In this document: piece by piece, positions 35,570-45,525 of the stretch
How the letters are laid out: every line of letters starts with the position of its first letter
How positions within the stretch are numbered: position 1 is the first letter of the stretch
From: Plasmopara viticola
Taxonomy: Eukaryota; Oomycota; Peronosporomycetes; Peronosporales; Peronosporaceae
Reading direction: 5' to 3'
DNA: 64,000 nucleotides
Assembly: GCA_001695595.3 (NCBI GenBank)
Contig: MBPM02000038.1
Span: 248,001 to 312,000 of the forward strand
Program-made: the position numbers and the translations under genes
Notes under the pieces: generated by a model
Told to the model about the DNA's origin: nothing
The model's input: only the letters and a program-made list of their open reading frames with translations
The model's database searches: none

Positions 35570-35975
35570 TATGTAGCACAGTCGCGGACGAAGCTTATTA
35601 AAGTCGGTCGTCAGACGAGGCTTTGGGACAAGCGGAGCGAAGTCGGTGAAGGGTGAGGAGTATTAATAACTTGCGGCAAATTAAGAAGTAATATTAGATG
35701 GAGAGGCTTTCACGATTTTTTTTTCTTTTTACAGCCAACTTGTTGGCTTTAAGCCATCTACTTCTACCATCACAAAAGACATCATTCTTCTTTATTCCAT
35801 CTAGCTTTTTAAACATCCTAGATTATTTTCGGCCAACAAGGTTTAACGATTTTTAATGAATATGGGACATCTAGAACTTTTCTCGGGCCTGAAAATGTAT
35901 AATCTCCTATTCCCATGGATAGTACTAATGTATATGTATATTGCGGATATTCAATTTTATGGCGTAATAGCTGTA
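35570..35975 (+). mobile_element. Retroelement fragment repeated at 2.8, 30.2 and 63.9 kb
   Basis: Landmarks 'gaagcttattaaagtc' (35590; also 30171) and 'ccatctagctttttaaacatcctagatt' type sequence (35806; related at 2947, 30281 and, inverted, 63955) define this repeat. It ends abruptly where family-Y coding sequence resumes. Confidence 0.55.
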
Positions 35976-36600
35976 ACCGGCAACCTATACCAACGAAAAG
36001 CTAGCGATTTATCGCTTGGTTTAATGCCGGTCGGTTTGGCATCGTGCTACCCGATCGACTAAATGTAGTCTCATCAGACGGACAAGGCTACCAGTGGACT
36101 GTGGTCTCTTTGTAAGATAGAGACAGTATTGCTACAAGCTGATGCATATCGAAGAATTATATTTTACATTTTGGTGGCCTCGGTTTGCTTATAATAACGG
36201 CAAACTAGACTTCTTCGGATGAAAGGAGCGAGGTGTATGTCATATTTAACGGCAAAGAGTGTACCTTATCAAAGGCGTTGGATGATTCTGACTATATCAC
36301 GGTGAACAATACTAGTTGCTGGTCAATTAAAAGTCAAGACGAAGATGTCAAAGTTAGTATTTGTGGCGCAGATCGCAAAAACTTGCTTCCAAGTCGTATT
36401 TCACAATATTGTTTTCTGCATTAAAGTGAGTGTCCACCATTTATCTCAAACCTTATGACTTTGATGAGCCTCATGATGTCTTTCGTGCCATTCTTGTCTT
36501 AAAGTAGTACGCCAGCTACTTGGCTCGTCTCGACATAACTTTATGTTATTTTTCCAGCAATGATAGCTGTGCTTTCTATAACACTGTTTTGGTCTATTCG
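35976..36600 (+). pseudogene. 3' half of a family-Y gene relic
   Basis: It matches 41170-41800. Frame 36233-36424 keeps NNTSCWSIKSQDEDV, against the equivalent NASCWSIKSQDEDV at 41086-41727, and the 3' end keeps the 'gagcctcatgatg' segment. Together with 29740-30156 it forms one gene copy split by about 5.8 kb of retroelement DNA. Confidence 0.6.
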
Positions 36601-36639
36601 TAGCGTTATTTTCTTAGAAAAAAGATTTTATTTATCTCT

Positions 36640-37320
36640 ACCGTCGCTGGTGACTTCACTCCAAAAAGCTAAGGCTTACTAGTAGACCCTCCACAAACTC
36701 ACCTTGACTTGTTTGAGGAGTGAAGCCTTAACGAGTAACTTCCCAACGATGGAAATCGTCAGCCCCTATTACTCATGGACATATTAATATGCAGACAAGC
36801 GGAAAGGCTGTTTCTCTCAGTTGTTTCTCCAAGTTTTTTGAGGAAACAGAATACGCAAATGAAGACTGAGTCGTCGGCGTTTGGCTCTACCTCCCAGGTA
36901 TGAGAATGACACGCCGCGCGCATCGATCGACGATGATGAAGGTCCTGTAATCTGTTCTTACCCATAGTCCCAAACGCTATTGGTGAGTCTACCGGAGCAT
37001 GAGCTGCTTGGACCTCAGAACATAAACTTTGCTAGTAGAACTCGAGCATTACCACGTGTTCCTAGTAGGGAGGGCAGCCACCTCCTCATGCCAAGGCCAA
37101 AGAAGTCAGGTTCCTTATGACTGTTTGTCCGATATACGCAAGACCTTGTTTCTATTCGTTGGTAATCAAATTAGCTGCGTGGGCGTCTGATGGACTTCAA
37201 GTGTTGTCAGTATTGTGACGGGATCACACAGCAGCTTGCACAAGGGAGACGTGCTGGAAGATATAAGTGACACATTCAAGGTTTAGAGGGACTGACGTGT
37301 CCTATAAATTACAATTTAGA
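36640..37320 (+). repeat. LTR-like repeat, copy 3 (most complete)
   Basis: It contains TGTGACGGGATCACAC at 37213 and 'gacgtgtcctataaa' near 37302. Related copies are at 19200-19835, 25110-25665 with 27185-27235, and inverted at 61770-62330. No coding frame is conserved. It directly follows the family-Y relic here, and it also lies next to one at 62 kb. Confidence 0.5.
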
Positions 37321-37707
37321 TCCTAATTTGTTTTGTTTGCCCAAAGTTCAACACGGTAATTTTTTAGGCTGAACTTCAAGATACAGCAGTAGGCGAATCG
37401 GTATATTTACTGGTAAAAAGCCACGGCGTCTTTCCTCAACTTCATGTAAAGATTGCTCGCATTAAATTATGTGTCAAAATAATCATATGGCCTTGACCAG
37501 CAGCGCCGGCGTTACATCGTGCGAGCCTCCCGTTCCTTTTTCTTCATTTATCTTCAGTCTTTTCCTCCTGTGAATTCAATGCATTGTCTACTATTTACGA
37601 ATTCCAGATGACACGCTCAACGATATATGAACAGAGCATGCAGCAATTTTTTCAAATTAAAGTTTATTGCCGTATACTAAACAGCTTACCTGACGTTGTA
37701 AATTGTT

Positions 37708-38508
37708 TTAAAGATGCTCCACGCGCGATTTGAAGGCATTGACGTAATTTCTTAGTTGATCGATTGCGGCCTTATTATTAGTGGCAAACGCACCCTCTTT
37801 GTCCAACAGTCGCATGTACACGAGAGGAGAGACGTTAAGATCAATCAATTCTTTGACAGAGTAGTAGTTTGACTTAAGAACTCTGCGCACATTTGACAAA
37901 GCCATATGCGCCGCGAGCCGCTGCCTCCATGACATCCTTTCTACCGCTGCATTCCAGTACTTCATTCCAGACTCCGGTACTTCTTTGTCAAGGCCGTCAA
38001 ATTGGATAAAGAACTTCTCCACGAGCTTGCTGTACTCCTTTTCCATTTCTTTAGTAACCCGAAACCCAGAGGAAGGATTAGACATGATGCTTTTAAAGGT
38101 CAACGGAGTTATTCCACAAACCACAGCAGGGTCAAAGCCTCCTTTGGTTGCAAAGTACAATTTTATCAACTGCAAGGCTGTGTATCCCAGCCTAAGTTTC
38201 GTCCAGATGCCCTTTACCCAATTCACCGGATTCAGCTTCGATATCAACGAAAATTTCGGTACCGCATTCTCCGATGCCTCTAATAGCCAAATCGACTCCT
38301 CAGCAGGAGTAAAACCTCGGTCTTCGGTTAAAATGGGCTTAGGGTTATCCGCTCGAGGTGTGCGCTTGCCATCGCTACCCCACTGTTCGGCACGAGGCAA
38401 CTCGTCGTCGGATTCCTTCAGCGAGGATGCTTGCGTGCAGGCCGAGAAGTAGACACTGCACAAACAGCCGATCAAGAAAAGACGGAAAGGAACTGCACAG
38501 TGGCGCAT
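37708..38508 (-). CDS. Secreted RxLR-like effector (paralog 4)
   Basis: The intact 266-residue product has a signal peptide (MRHCAVPFRLFLIG to about residue 27), RTPR (49-52) at the RxLR position with Pro replacing Leu, EDR (62-64) at the dEER position, and the shared C-terminal domain (SKLNPVNW; LNVSPLVYMRLL). It is the closest relative of the broken copy 28591-29399, sharing the ACTQASSLKESDDE segment. A GTCATTCT element lies about 41 bp upstream. Loss of the RxLR Leu makes host translocation uncertain. Confidence 0.86.
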   Translation of the reverse strand: MRHCAVPFRLFLIGCLCSVYFSACTQASSLKESDDELPRAEQWGSDGKRTPRADNPKPILTEDRGFTPAEESIWLLEASENAVPKFSLISKLNPVNWVKGIWTKLRLGYTALQLIKLYFATKGGFDPAVVCGITPLTFKSIMSNPSSGFRVTKEMEKEYSKLVEKFFIQFDGLDKEVPESGMKYWNAAVERMSWRQRLAAHMALSNVRRVLKSNYYSVKELIDLNVSPLVYMRLLDKEGAFATNNKAAIDQLRNYVNAFKSRVEHL

Positions 38509-38548
38509 TGGAAACGTACGGTGTACTGCTCTCTACAACGGATTTTCA

Positions 38549-38556
38549 AGAATGAC
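38549..38556 (-). promoter_or_regulatory. Candidate initiator, effector 4
   Basis: GTCATTCT on the minus strand, 41-48 bp upstream of ATG 38508, is preceded by CTAGATT as in the broken copy. Confidence 0.5.
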
Positions 38557-38559
38557 AAT

Positions 38560-39290
38560 CTAGGCGAGTCCGACTCGTCAAGGATAGACGTATGCAATTC
38601 TTTTTTGTCATGCCAGTATATGTTGCTGGAATCAGTTTCTAAGTCACAGCTTTTCGCAGCTGTATTGCCTTCGCATATCTCCGTATCTCAAATTGACCGT
38701 CATCAGGCCAAAACGTTATCTCCTTATTTCAAATGAACCGTAATCAGTCCAAAACGTAATGGCACGCAACTCTAATTTAAGCACTACGATTTGCTCAGTA
38801 TAGTAAAAACAGGATAACTACCCGCAAGCCGTAGCTAAACATGAAAAGGTCCAAAAATTTTCATAAAATGAGCAGCTAGAAAGTTAATAAATATCATTTA
38901 ATCATACGTATATGTCCTTATTAATCATTTCTTTGGTGTGGAATCCAACAAAACAATCGACCACCAAAGTCATATCTCATTACTGTATTCAAAAGAGCTA
39001 ACGCTTTTAATGGGCTCATTAGTACTATTTATTTCTTTGGCCAGTGCGGACACCATTTAAAGCAGAAGGATCTCACTTTTAATACGCCCTGCTTGGGTGA
39101 AGGCTATCGTGGAATGCGCAGTTTCAATAAACCAGGACAACTTTTAAGAAATGGCTTGTCCTGATTGATCTAAATTGCTAAAAACCGGCTAAGCCATTGT
39201 CTGACCTCTTTGCTAATGCTTAGCATATTTAAAATAGACTTAATAGCCCATTAGCAGATCAAAGGAGCTATCGATGGTTGTATCCGCCTT
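38560..39290. other. Gap with no supported gene
   Basis: Only short frames are present. I recognise no repeat shared with the rest of the window. Confidence 0.4.
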
Positions 39291-39299
39291 CAATGCATA

Positions 39300-40640
39300 T
39301 CTGCCTCATCTGTGGGAAGATCGCCACCACGGAAAACACGACCCCCTTTATCGTGTGACTCCACACGCGCGGACATAACTGTGTATTATAATTCATACAC
39401 TTTGCCACTCAACTCTCGCATATTCCAACTTCGGCACTCGTATTTCGCACCTTCGCTTCTGACGATAGATGGCGGTAAATCCGTCCACGCGTAAGTTGCG
39501 GCCAAAACGCTTCGCGTTGGATACAGAAGCTAAACTTTTAGATTTTCGAGCTGTGCAAACGTTTTGAGGCTCCAAATTCCTCGATCCCAAACGCCACGAT
39601 AAAGACAACGCACTTTGACAACCAAAAGTACAGCCTCCGTTTGATGCGTAAATGCGTTACACCGCAATTAGCGCTATGTTCATTGACCGCGACTTATGCT
39701 TAACAATGAGGAATGGGACAGGCCGCCATTGCAGGAGCGTAAAGTCAACGGCGCTGACTGCAGCACAACCGGATTCTGCTCACTGGTCCCAATTGCTTTT
39801 TTTAGCTCGAATACCTCAAACGAAAGATTATGCGGCAGTCGCCAAGTCGCGCTGGACGGGGAGAAATTCTGTTTGCTTGGGTCTTGCAGTGTTTGTGCTT
39901 GTCAACATCGCCATGTGTCTCTAGATAGCAGTAAGGTCTACGTCAACAGCGCACCGCCAAGCGACTGCCGTTTTCAAAGCAGTGAAGAACGCCTCGACCA
40001 TTTCTTTCAACCTACGCTTATACACTAAATTGACGACAACAGAAAGAGTGAATGTGACTGGGCGATTATGGCCGCGGTAATCACAATGCTCACATAGACT
40101 TCATTTCGATGGTCGCATGGTAGTTACTTCAACAAATGCAAGCGAGGTGATTGTACTACGAAATCATCGCGGGTACCGATGGCCAAGGGTACAAGCAGTA
40201 CAAATGCAACGTGTTTAATGACACGGAAGATTTCACCGCTGTATACACTGGCAGACACGGTACACACCGCGTTCTGGCCGCAGCATTATTCAGATTTTTA
40301 CGTACAATGCAAGCCACTGCAATTTACGTTTTACGAAGAACCGTTTGCAATGTGCGCTGAAGATTGGCTTCGAGCGCGATTGCAGATGACTCCAGTCATG
40401 AGCGATAACGCTGAGGTAAAAGCTACTAATCCTGTGCTGATAATTCACGGCAAGCAATCGACACTAGAGCTTATGATTTTGTCAAAATTCGAGCCGGCGG
40501 TCGATACTGATCCACCAATTCAGAAGCTTAATAGCTGCGAGTATCTAGAAGCGCCCATGACCACGGGCGAAGTCTGCTCCTTTGGCCGATGGCTCGATCC
40601 AGATGATAAGAGGAAATGCATGGCTGTCAAAGCGTAATAA
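39300..40640 (+). pseudogene. Longest copy of unknown family X (membrane-anchored?)
   Basis: The first part reaches a likely membrane anchor (RWTGRNSVCLGLAVFVLVNI, 39850-39924). A later open frame (40179-40637) reads as an ectodomain with Cys, Trp and aromatic residues (FWPQHYSDFYVQCKPLQF; SCEYLEAPMTTGEVCSFGRW). The parts lie in different frames. A basic N-side, one hydrophobic helix and a Cys-containing C-terminal part suggest a type II membrane protein. Relatives are at 2376-2603, 5430-6240, 9383-9571, 13388-14330 and 22120-22500. No known family is recognised. Confidence 0.45.
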
Positions 40641-40767
40641 TTAATCTTCATGAACGTTTGAAAAACGTTGTAAGGACTGTTAAAGGCATTAGTTCAGATG
40701 TGCTACAGTTAGTTGGGACGCTACGATGCTGTCGCTTTCGTTACAATGCTCCATTGTTGCCACTTGC

Positions 40768-41727
40768 AAAATGGATGGCAAAGGTGCAGAGCCTATTAAG
40801 CAACCAAAGCGGGCGGCAACGCTGAGTACAATTTCGCTCAACTCAAGCTATGACCACAACGATGACGATTCGAACCCAGTCAAAGAGCAACGGCTTTTCA
40901 CCCTCTGTGCTTGGGCTCCTTGTTTAGTAACCGTGAGCTTTGTCGTTTTCGGAATTCCTAGTGCTCGCTCTGAAGCACAACGATAGCATTAATGACCAAA
41001 GCGCGGTGGATGAAAATGATCTTACTTTCGTAGCGGCTTTTGCTTTATCTTCGAGTAGTCAGTATTTAACCGAGCCTCACAAAAATTGACTGAATGGTTT
41101 GATGAAGCGCGCAACGTACATCAGTTGTCTGTCAATGGAAACAATAGTAACATGAGCATAAGTGGAATTCTGTACCCACGAAAAGTTAACGATTTTTCGC
41201 TACCGTTTGATGCTATAATGGCGGTCTTTTCAGGCGTCGTGCTACCTATCCGACAGAATGTAGCCATGTCAAACAGACGATGCTATCAATGGACCGTGGT
41301 CTTTTTGGAGGATGAAGACAGTATCGCTACAAATGGATGCTTAGCTACTAACCAAATTTTATTATTCGATGGCCTCGAATCGGTGTTAATTACGGCAAAG
41401 TGGACTTGGTCGGATGAAAGAAGCGAGGTGGATGTCTTGTTTAACAGTAAAGAGTATACCATATCAAGCGCGTTGAACGACTCGAACAACTTTAAGGTGG
41501 ATAATGCCAGCTGCTGGTCAATAAAGAGTCAAGACGAAGATGTCGAGTTCAGTGTTTGTGTTCCAGATCGTGAAAACCTGCTTCCCAAGTCGGCTTTTAA
41601 GGAAGTATTTTCTGCCTCACGAGAGTGTTCACCATTTACATCTAACACCCCGACTTCCATGAGCCTCATGATGCCTTTTGTGCCATTGCCGCTTCAGAAG
41701 TGGTACGCCAGCTACTCGGGCAGCTAA
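40768..41727 (+). pseudogene. Longest copy of unknown family Y (membrane-anchored?)
   Basis: A short N-terminal part is followed by a hydrophobic helix (LCAWAPCLVTVSFVVFGI, about 40907-40960), a frame change, and a 213-codon open frame at 41086-41727. The latter contains KWTWSDERSEV, NASCWSIKSQDEDV and several N-x-S/T sites. This would be a single-pass protein with a beta-rich outer domain. It opens at TTG and needs one or two frame corrections upstream, so it is called broken. Relatives are at 10480-10790, 29740-30156 with 35976-36600, and 62380-63897. Function is unknown. Confidence 0.5.
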
Positions 41728-41862
41728 TGCTCGGCTTTATATCTTTTTGCCAGTAATAAATCAGAGTTGTACTCTCCTTCTTTGCTCCTATATTATATTA
41801 CCAGAGGTATTAATAGTCCAAGAAAGTAGTAGTATTATGACCCTTTTCATATACGATCAAGC

Positions 41863-43522
41863 ATGTCAAGCGCCTCTTCGTCTCGCCCGAAATTTCTCTG
41901 CATCGACGTTGTGGTGCGCGAGTACCCACACGTAGAGGCTCTTGATCACGTCATCATCCAATTAAAGGCTTTCTTGGACGTGTCATAGATCTTGTCCGTT
42001 GCCGTGGCCGCACAACATTAGCCCTTGGACTCGCAGTCTTTACACTTGTTCGAACACGCTGCAGCTCGTGAAAAGGTACATCTTTTGCACTGGTCTTCCG
42101 ACTTAAAACGGAGTTTGAAACAATTTCAGTTTGAAATAGCACCAAAAACTGCAGCAGCACGAGGGCACCACGCGGGTGTGAAATGGTTACGGGCCAAGTA
42201 TTACCCAAAAGGAAAGTTTCGGGGTGTTGAGCGAGCAGCTCTGTACGGTGGACACTTGCCAATGGTGCACTATCTTCACGACAATTTCAGCAATAAAATG
42301 GTGGACGTTGCGGCAGTTGACAGTCAAGATGCTATAGCTCATGTGGCAGCCAATGGACGACTGGATCTTGTTCAATGGTATTGTGAAATGAAGGGCCCGT
42401 ACGCTTTTGGATGGAACGTCATGGACGCAGCAGTTGCACATAATCGCATGGGTGTCGTGCAGTATTTAATCAATGTACTGGGCAATCGATACACGAGACG
42501 TGGGCTCGAAAGCGCGGCTTTGAATGGACACTTGAAGGTGGTAAAGTGGCTACATGATGCTCGATACTACGAGATTCGAACCTTTAAATCGCTCGAAAAC
42601 GCCATCATAGGAGACTATTTTGGATATTGTTTAGTATGTGATGCAAATAGTGGAAGTGGCGTACACGTCATGGACTCAAGCAGTGTTGACAGCTGCCATG
42701 ACATTTGGACAAATACATATTTTAGATTGGCTGCATGCTCGAGCGTCGATGGCTGCAGCGGTGCTCAATCGACGCTTTCGATTTGAAATTTATACTAAAT
42801 CAATTGTATGCTGTTGCGAAGAAGGGTTATTTGGACGTATTGCAATGGCTGCATGAACGCGAATACCCGGTTCATTGCCGACGAGCACATGTCATTCGTG
42901 GAGCTGCAGCGGGTGGACATCGAAACATTATCGAGTGGATGGAAAGGACGTTCGAATCTTAAGAGCGTCAGCGTCATCGAATCCGAGTTGATGGAGCTGG
43001 TGGGTTTGGAAGTCTCCGGTTTCTACAATGGCTCAATCATCAGGGATATCGATTCACGGCCCACGCAATGGATGCTGCTGCTGGTGGCTTCTTTTCTTCC
43101 GTGTGCTGGATGCATGAAAACGTAGAAAGTCTTAAGTGTACCGTCGCGGCTATGGATCGTACTGCTGCTAACGGATTATTGATGTTGTCAAGTATTTGCA
43201 CTGGAACCGAAAGGAGGGCTGTACCACTGCAGCTATGGATGAAGCTGCACGTCACGGTCACATTGAAGTTGTCAAGTTTCTGTATGCCAATCGCAGTGAA
43301 TACTGCACAGCAATGGTTGGCGATACGCACTCAGTTGCAGTGTTGCAGTTCTTAAACGAGAACAAGCGTTTTTGCAGTAGATTGCCCAAGACTGTTGATG
43401 TGTCAACAAGTGGAAATCTAGAATTGTTGAAGTGGCTTTACAGTCACGATCGAAGACACTTTGGATGTGAGGCAGTGGTGGATGAAGCGCGTGAGCAAAA
43501 CCATTTTAATGTTCTGCGCTGA
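41863..43522 (+). pseudogene. Ankyrin-repeat protein pseudogene
   Basis: ATG 41863 opens MSSASSSRPKFLCIDVVV and the frame then hits two stops near 41986 and 42019 before continuing in the same frame with ankyrin-like repeats of the oomycete type: GHHAGVKWLRAK, GHLPMVHYLHD, GRLDLVQWY, GHLKVVKWLHD. After about 42620 the repeats continue in other frames (GYLDVLQWLHER, GHIEVVKFLYAN, GNLELLKWLYSH) to 43522. Such proteins form protein-binding solenoids. Two nonsense codons and several frameshifts indicate a decayed gene. Confidence 0.85.
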
Positions 43523-43816
43523 CTGGAGACGCTGCCTGAGTCTGGAAGATTCACTTAAGATGCTGTCGAAGCGGGAGGTCAAAGGATTCATCAAAGTCCA
43601 AGCAAGCATCTTGAGTTGTCTCTGCTGTAGTACCAGTAAGGTTGAACACACTATTTTGTGTCACAAGATCTATGAAATTTGCTTTTCGAGCTCCAAGTTC
43701 GAGCCTTGGAAAAGGTTTCTGAATATCTTAAGATTATGCTAATGCAAGCTTCGCCTTGGCCTCTGAATTTGCCAAGTGCAGCCACAAGCTTTTAAATTTT
43801 ATCATCGCCCCGCTTC

Positions 43817-44500
43817 TCAGCCGATCACCATGTGCTCTGCCACCACTTCCCCATCCTCGACTCCCACTTCACGGTCTTCAGCTATCATTGCTGCGTCAGC
43901 CACAACGTTTTCATTATCTAGAGCAAGTGTTAGGTCATCGAAGCCCAACTTGGCCAAAGTATGGTCCATCCTCTGTCGCTGGCGATTGCGAGCACGCTTC
44001 TTAGCGTCCTTTTTCTTCTTGTCCTCCACCTCGTAGATCGTTCGATACACTTCTTTCGGCACCTTTTCCTTGAGTAGCGCAAGAAACACACCTCCAGACG
44101 TACGGCGCCGCGGCTTGTACTCGTGTGAAACCTCGTCTACCACAAAGAAAAGCTCGGGTTTGCCGCTGGCCACGGCGTTCACACTCTGTCCACCATCCTT
44201 CTCTAGCCGCAGCGTTTCACGCAACAAACGCCACGCCATTTTAGGCCCAATATTCCTTACCACGCGGTGCAAAAGTGCCACCTTTGGCTCATTCAGCAGT
44301 TCAGACAAAACACGCGGCATGTCTTTCGTCAGCGGCTGCTTGAGATTGTGGCGTCGGCGTTTTGGCTTGTCACCACGAGACGTCGACATTCCAGTGTCAA
44401 TGAGTTTGAAGTGATCGTTTTTATTGCGCTTGCGTTGGCGTGAGAGCGCTGGAGCACTAGCGTCAGTCAGTGCCGTCGAATGTGCAGCTGCAACGTCCAT
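43817..44500 (-). CDS. PHAX-type RNA-binding domain protein
   Basis: The 227-residue protein has a basic N-terminus (RQRKRNK; KPKRRRH), then a domain at about 62-150 matching the RNA-binding domain of PHAX, the adaptor for snRNA export. The signs are LLHRVVRNIGPKMAWRLLRE, then ETLRLEKDGG, and RRRTSGGVFLALLK. A Lys-rich helix (KKKKDAKKRARNRQRQR) and an acidic tail follow. ATG 44500 is the first in frame. In animals PHAX bridges capped snRNA to the CRM1 exporter; here RNA binding is the safe inference. It is intact and non-repetitive, and it is the best candidate conserved housekeeping gene in the window. Confidence 0.82.
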   Translation of the reverse strand: MDVAAAHSTALTDASAPALSRQRKRNKNDHFKLIDTGMSTSRGDKPKRRRHNLKQPLTKDMPRVLSELLNEPKVALLHRVVRNIGPKMAWRLLRETLRLEKDGGQSVNAVASGKPELFFVVDEVSHEYKPRRRTSGGVFLALLKEKVPKEVYRTIYEVEDKKKKDAKKRARNRQRQRMDHTLAKLGFDDLTLALDNENVVADAAMIAEDREVGVEDGEVVAEHMVIG

Positions 44501-44710
44501 GGATGGCGAAGTGACATGATAGCGTGCCCAAGATTCTTTTCAGCCAATCATTGATTCAATAAGTTTTAACATAGCGTCATATTTGACGCTAAGCCCAGAT
44601 GTCTCAATTTATGAAAATTTAGAGTTCCTATTTTCCGCTCAGAGTTTATTATCTTGGTTAATACAAGTTGTCACTGCAACATAGAAGCATTCGTCATGAT
44701 ACTTTATTCT

Positions 44711-44875
44711 ACCGATCCTGTGGTGCAGTGGTTTACTACTCACTTCAGGACCGGGAGGTCCCGGGTTCGATCCCCGGAGCCGGATAGACTCGGGTTAAGT
44801 GTAATGAACAACCCTATAGCACTTGCTTGACATGGCTTACACGGCCCCTAATTAGGGGTAACGAACTTCATCATC
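44711..44875 (+). mobile_element. tRNA-derived SINE with 17-bp target duplication
   Basis: The 165-bp element is flanked by identical 17-bp copies of TCATGATACTTTATTCT at 44694-44710 and 44876-44892. Its head is tRNA-like: TGGTGCAGTGG fits a polymerase III A box and GGGTTCGATCCCC fits a B box and T arm, with partial acceptor-stem pairing between its ends. The rest is a non-coding body with no long A tail. It lies between the PHAX gene and a hypothetical gene. Confidence 0.85.
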
Positions 44876-44933
44876 TCATGATACTTTATTCTCTGCTCTG
44901 ACCCGTAGCACTTTGCTTTAAGCCATGGCTCTT

Positions 44934-45290
44934 TCATCCCACTCTAGTTTTCATCAAACAAACTAAACCTTTCGAAACACTTGTGCTTCGACGCAATAAT
45001 GCCATTGCATATCGTCGATTTATTGTTGATCGTGCCTTATGCTCCTGTACCCCCTCAAAAACATTGCAATCTTCTTTCTGGCGCGATCTCCGACTTACCG
45101 TCGTGTTCTTCAATCGACAACCATAGCATGACTTGAAGTTGAGTTCTTGGTCCCATTCGTCATGTAGCAACGTCATTAAATCAAACACCGGCAATAATGT
45201 TGTACCGCACCCATCGTCTTCATCTTTGTCGTCTGCTACCTCGATTGGTGCCTTGCCGTCTTCCCCAAAAAAGACTGTCGCATTTTTCAT
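44934..45290 (-). CDS. Small hypothetical protein
   Basis: A 118-residue frame starts at ATG 45290 (MKNATVFFGEDGKAPIEV). It remains open to a TTG further upstream at 45335. It has an acidic patch (DDKDEDDG), the segment LMTLLHDEWDQELNF and a basic C-terminal half with a CYGCR motif. No family is recognised. It lies between the SINE and the Crinkler-domain ORF, in low-repeat DNA, which supports but does not prove that it is a gene. Confidence 0.45.
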   Translation of the reverse strand: MKNATVFFGEDGKAPIEVADDKDEDDGCGTTLLPVFDLMTLLHDEWDQELNFKSCYGCRLKNTTVSRRSRQKEDCNVFEGVQEHKARSTINRRYAMALLRRSTSVSKGLVCLMKTRVG

Positions 45291-45525
45291 TAAATTTAAA
45301 AGAAAATTTCGCACAATACAGACTTTTATCGTCAATTACATAAAGTTATACTTCTGTGCGCCGTGCGTGTTGCATGTCTGATCGTGACACTCTCGGTCAT
45401 CGCCCCACTTACCCAAGCCACTGGATCAACCGCAGTGTTTTAAAAATAGCACACTAGTGAGCAATGACTACTTCCTCATCTTTCTATCCGATCAAAAGTA
45501 CTTTGCTTCTTGACGTCGCTATCCA

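Noticed and set aside
44711..44785. Functional tRNA gene
   Set aside because: A-box-like and B-box sequences are clear, but the anticodon stem does not pair properly and exact target duplications bracket a longer 165-bp unit, so a tRNA-derived SINE explains it better.
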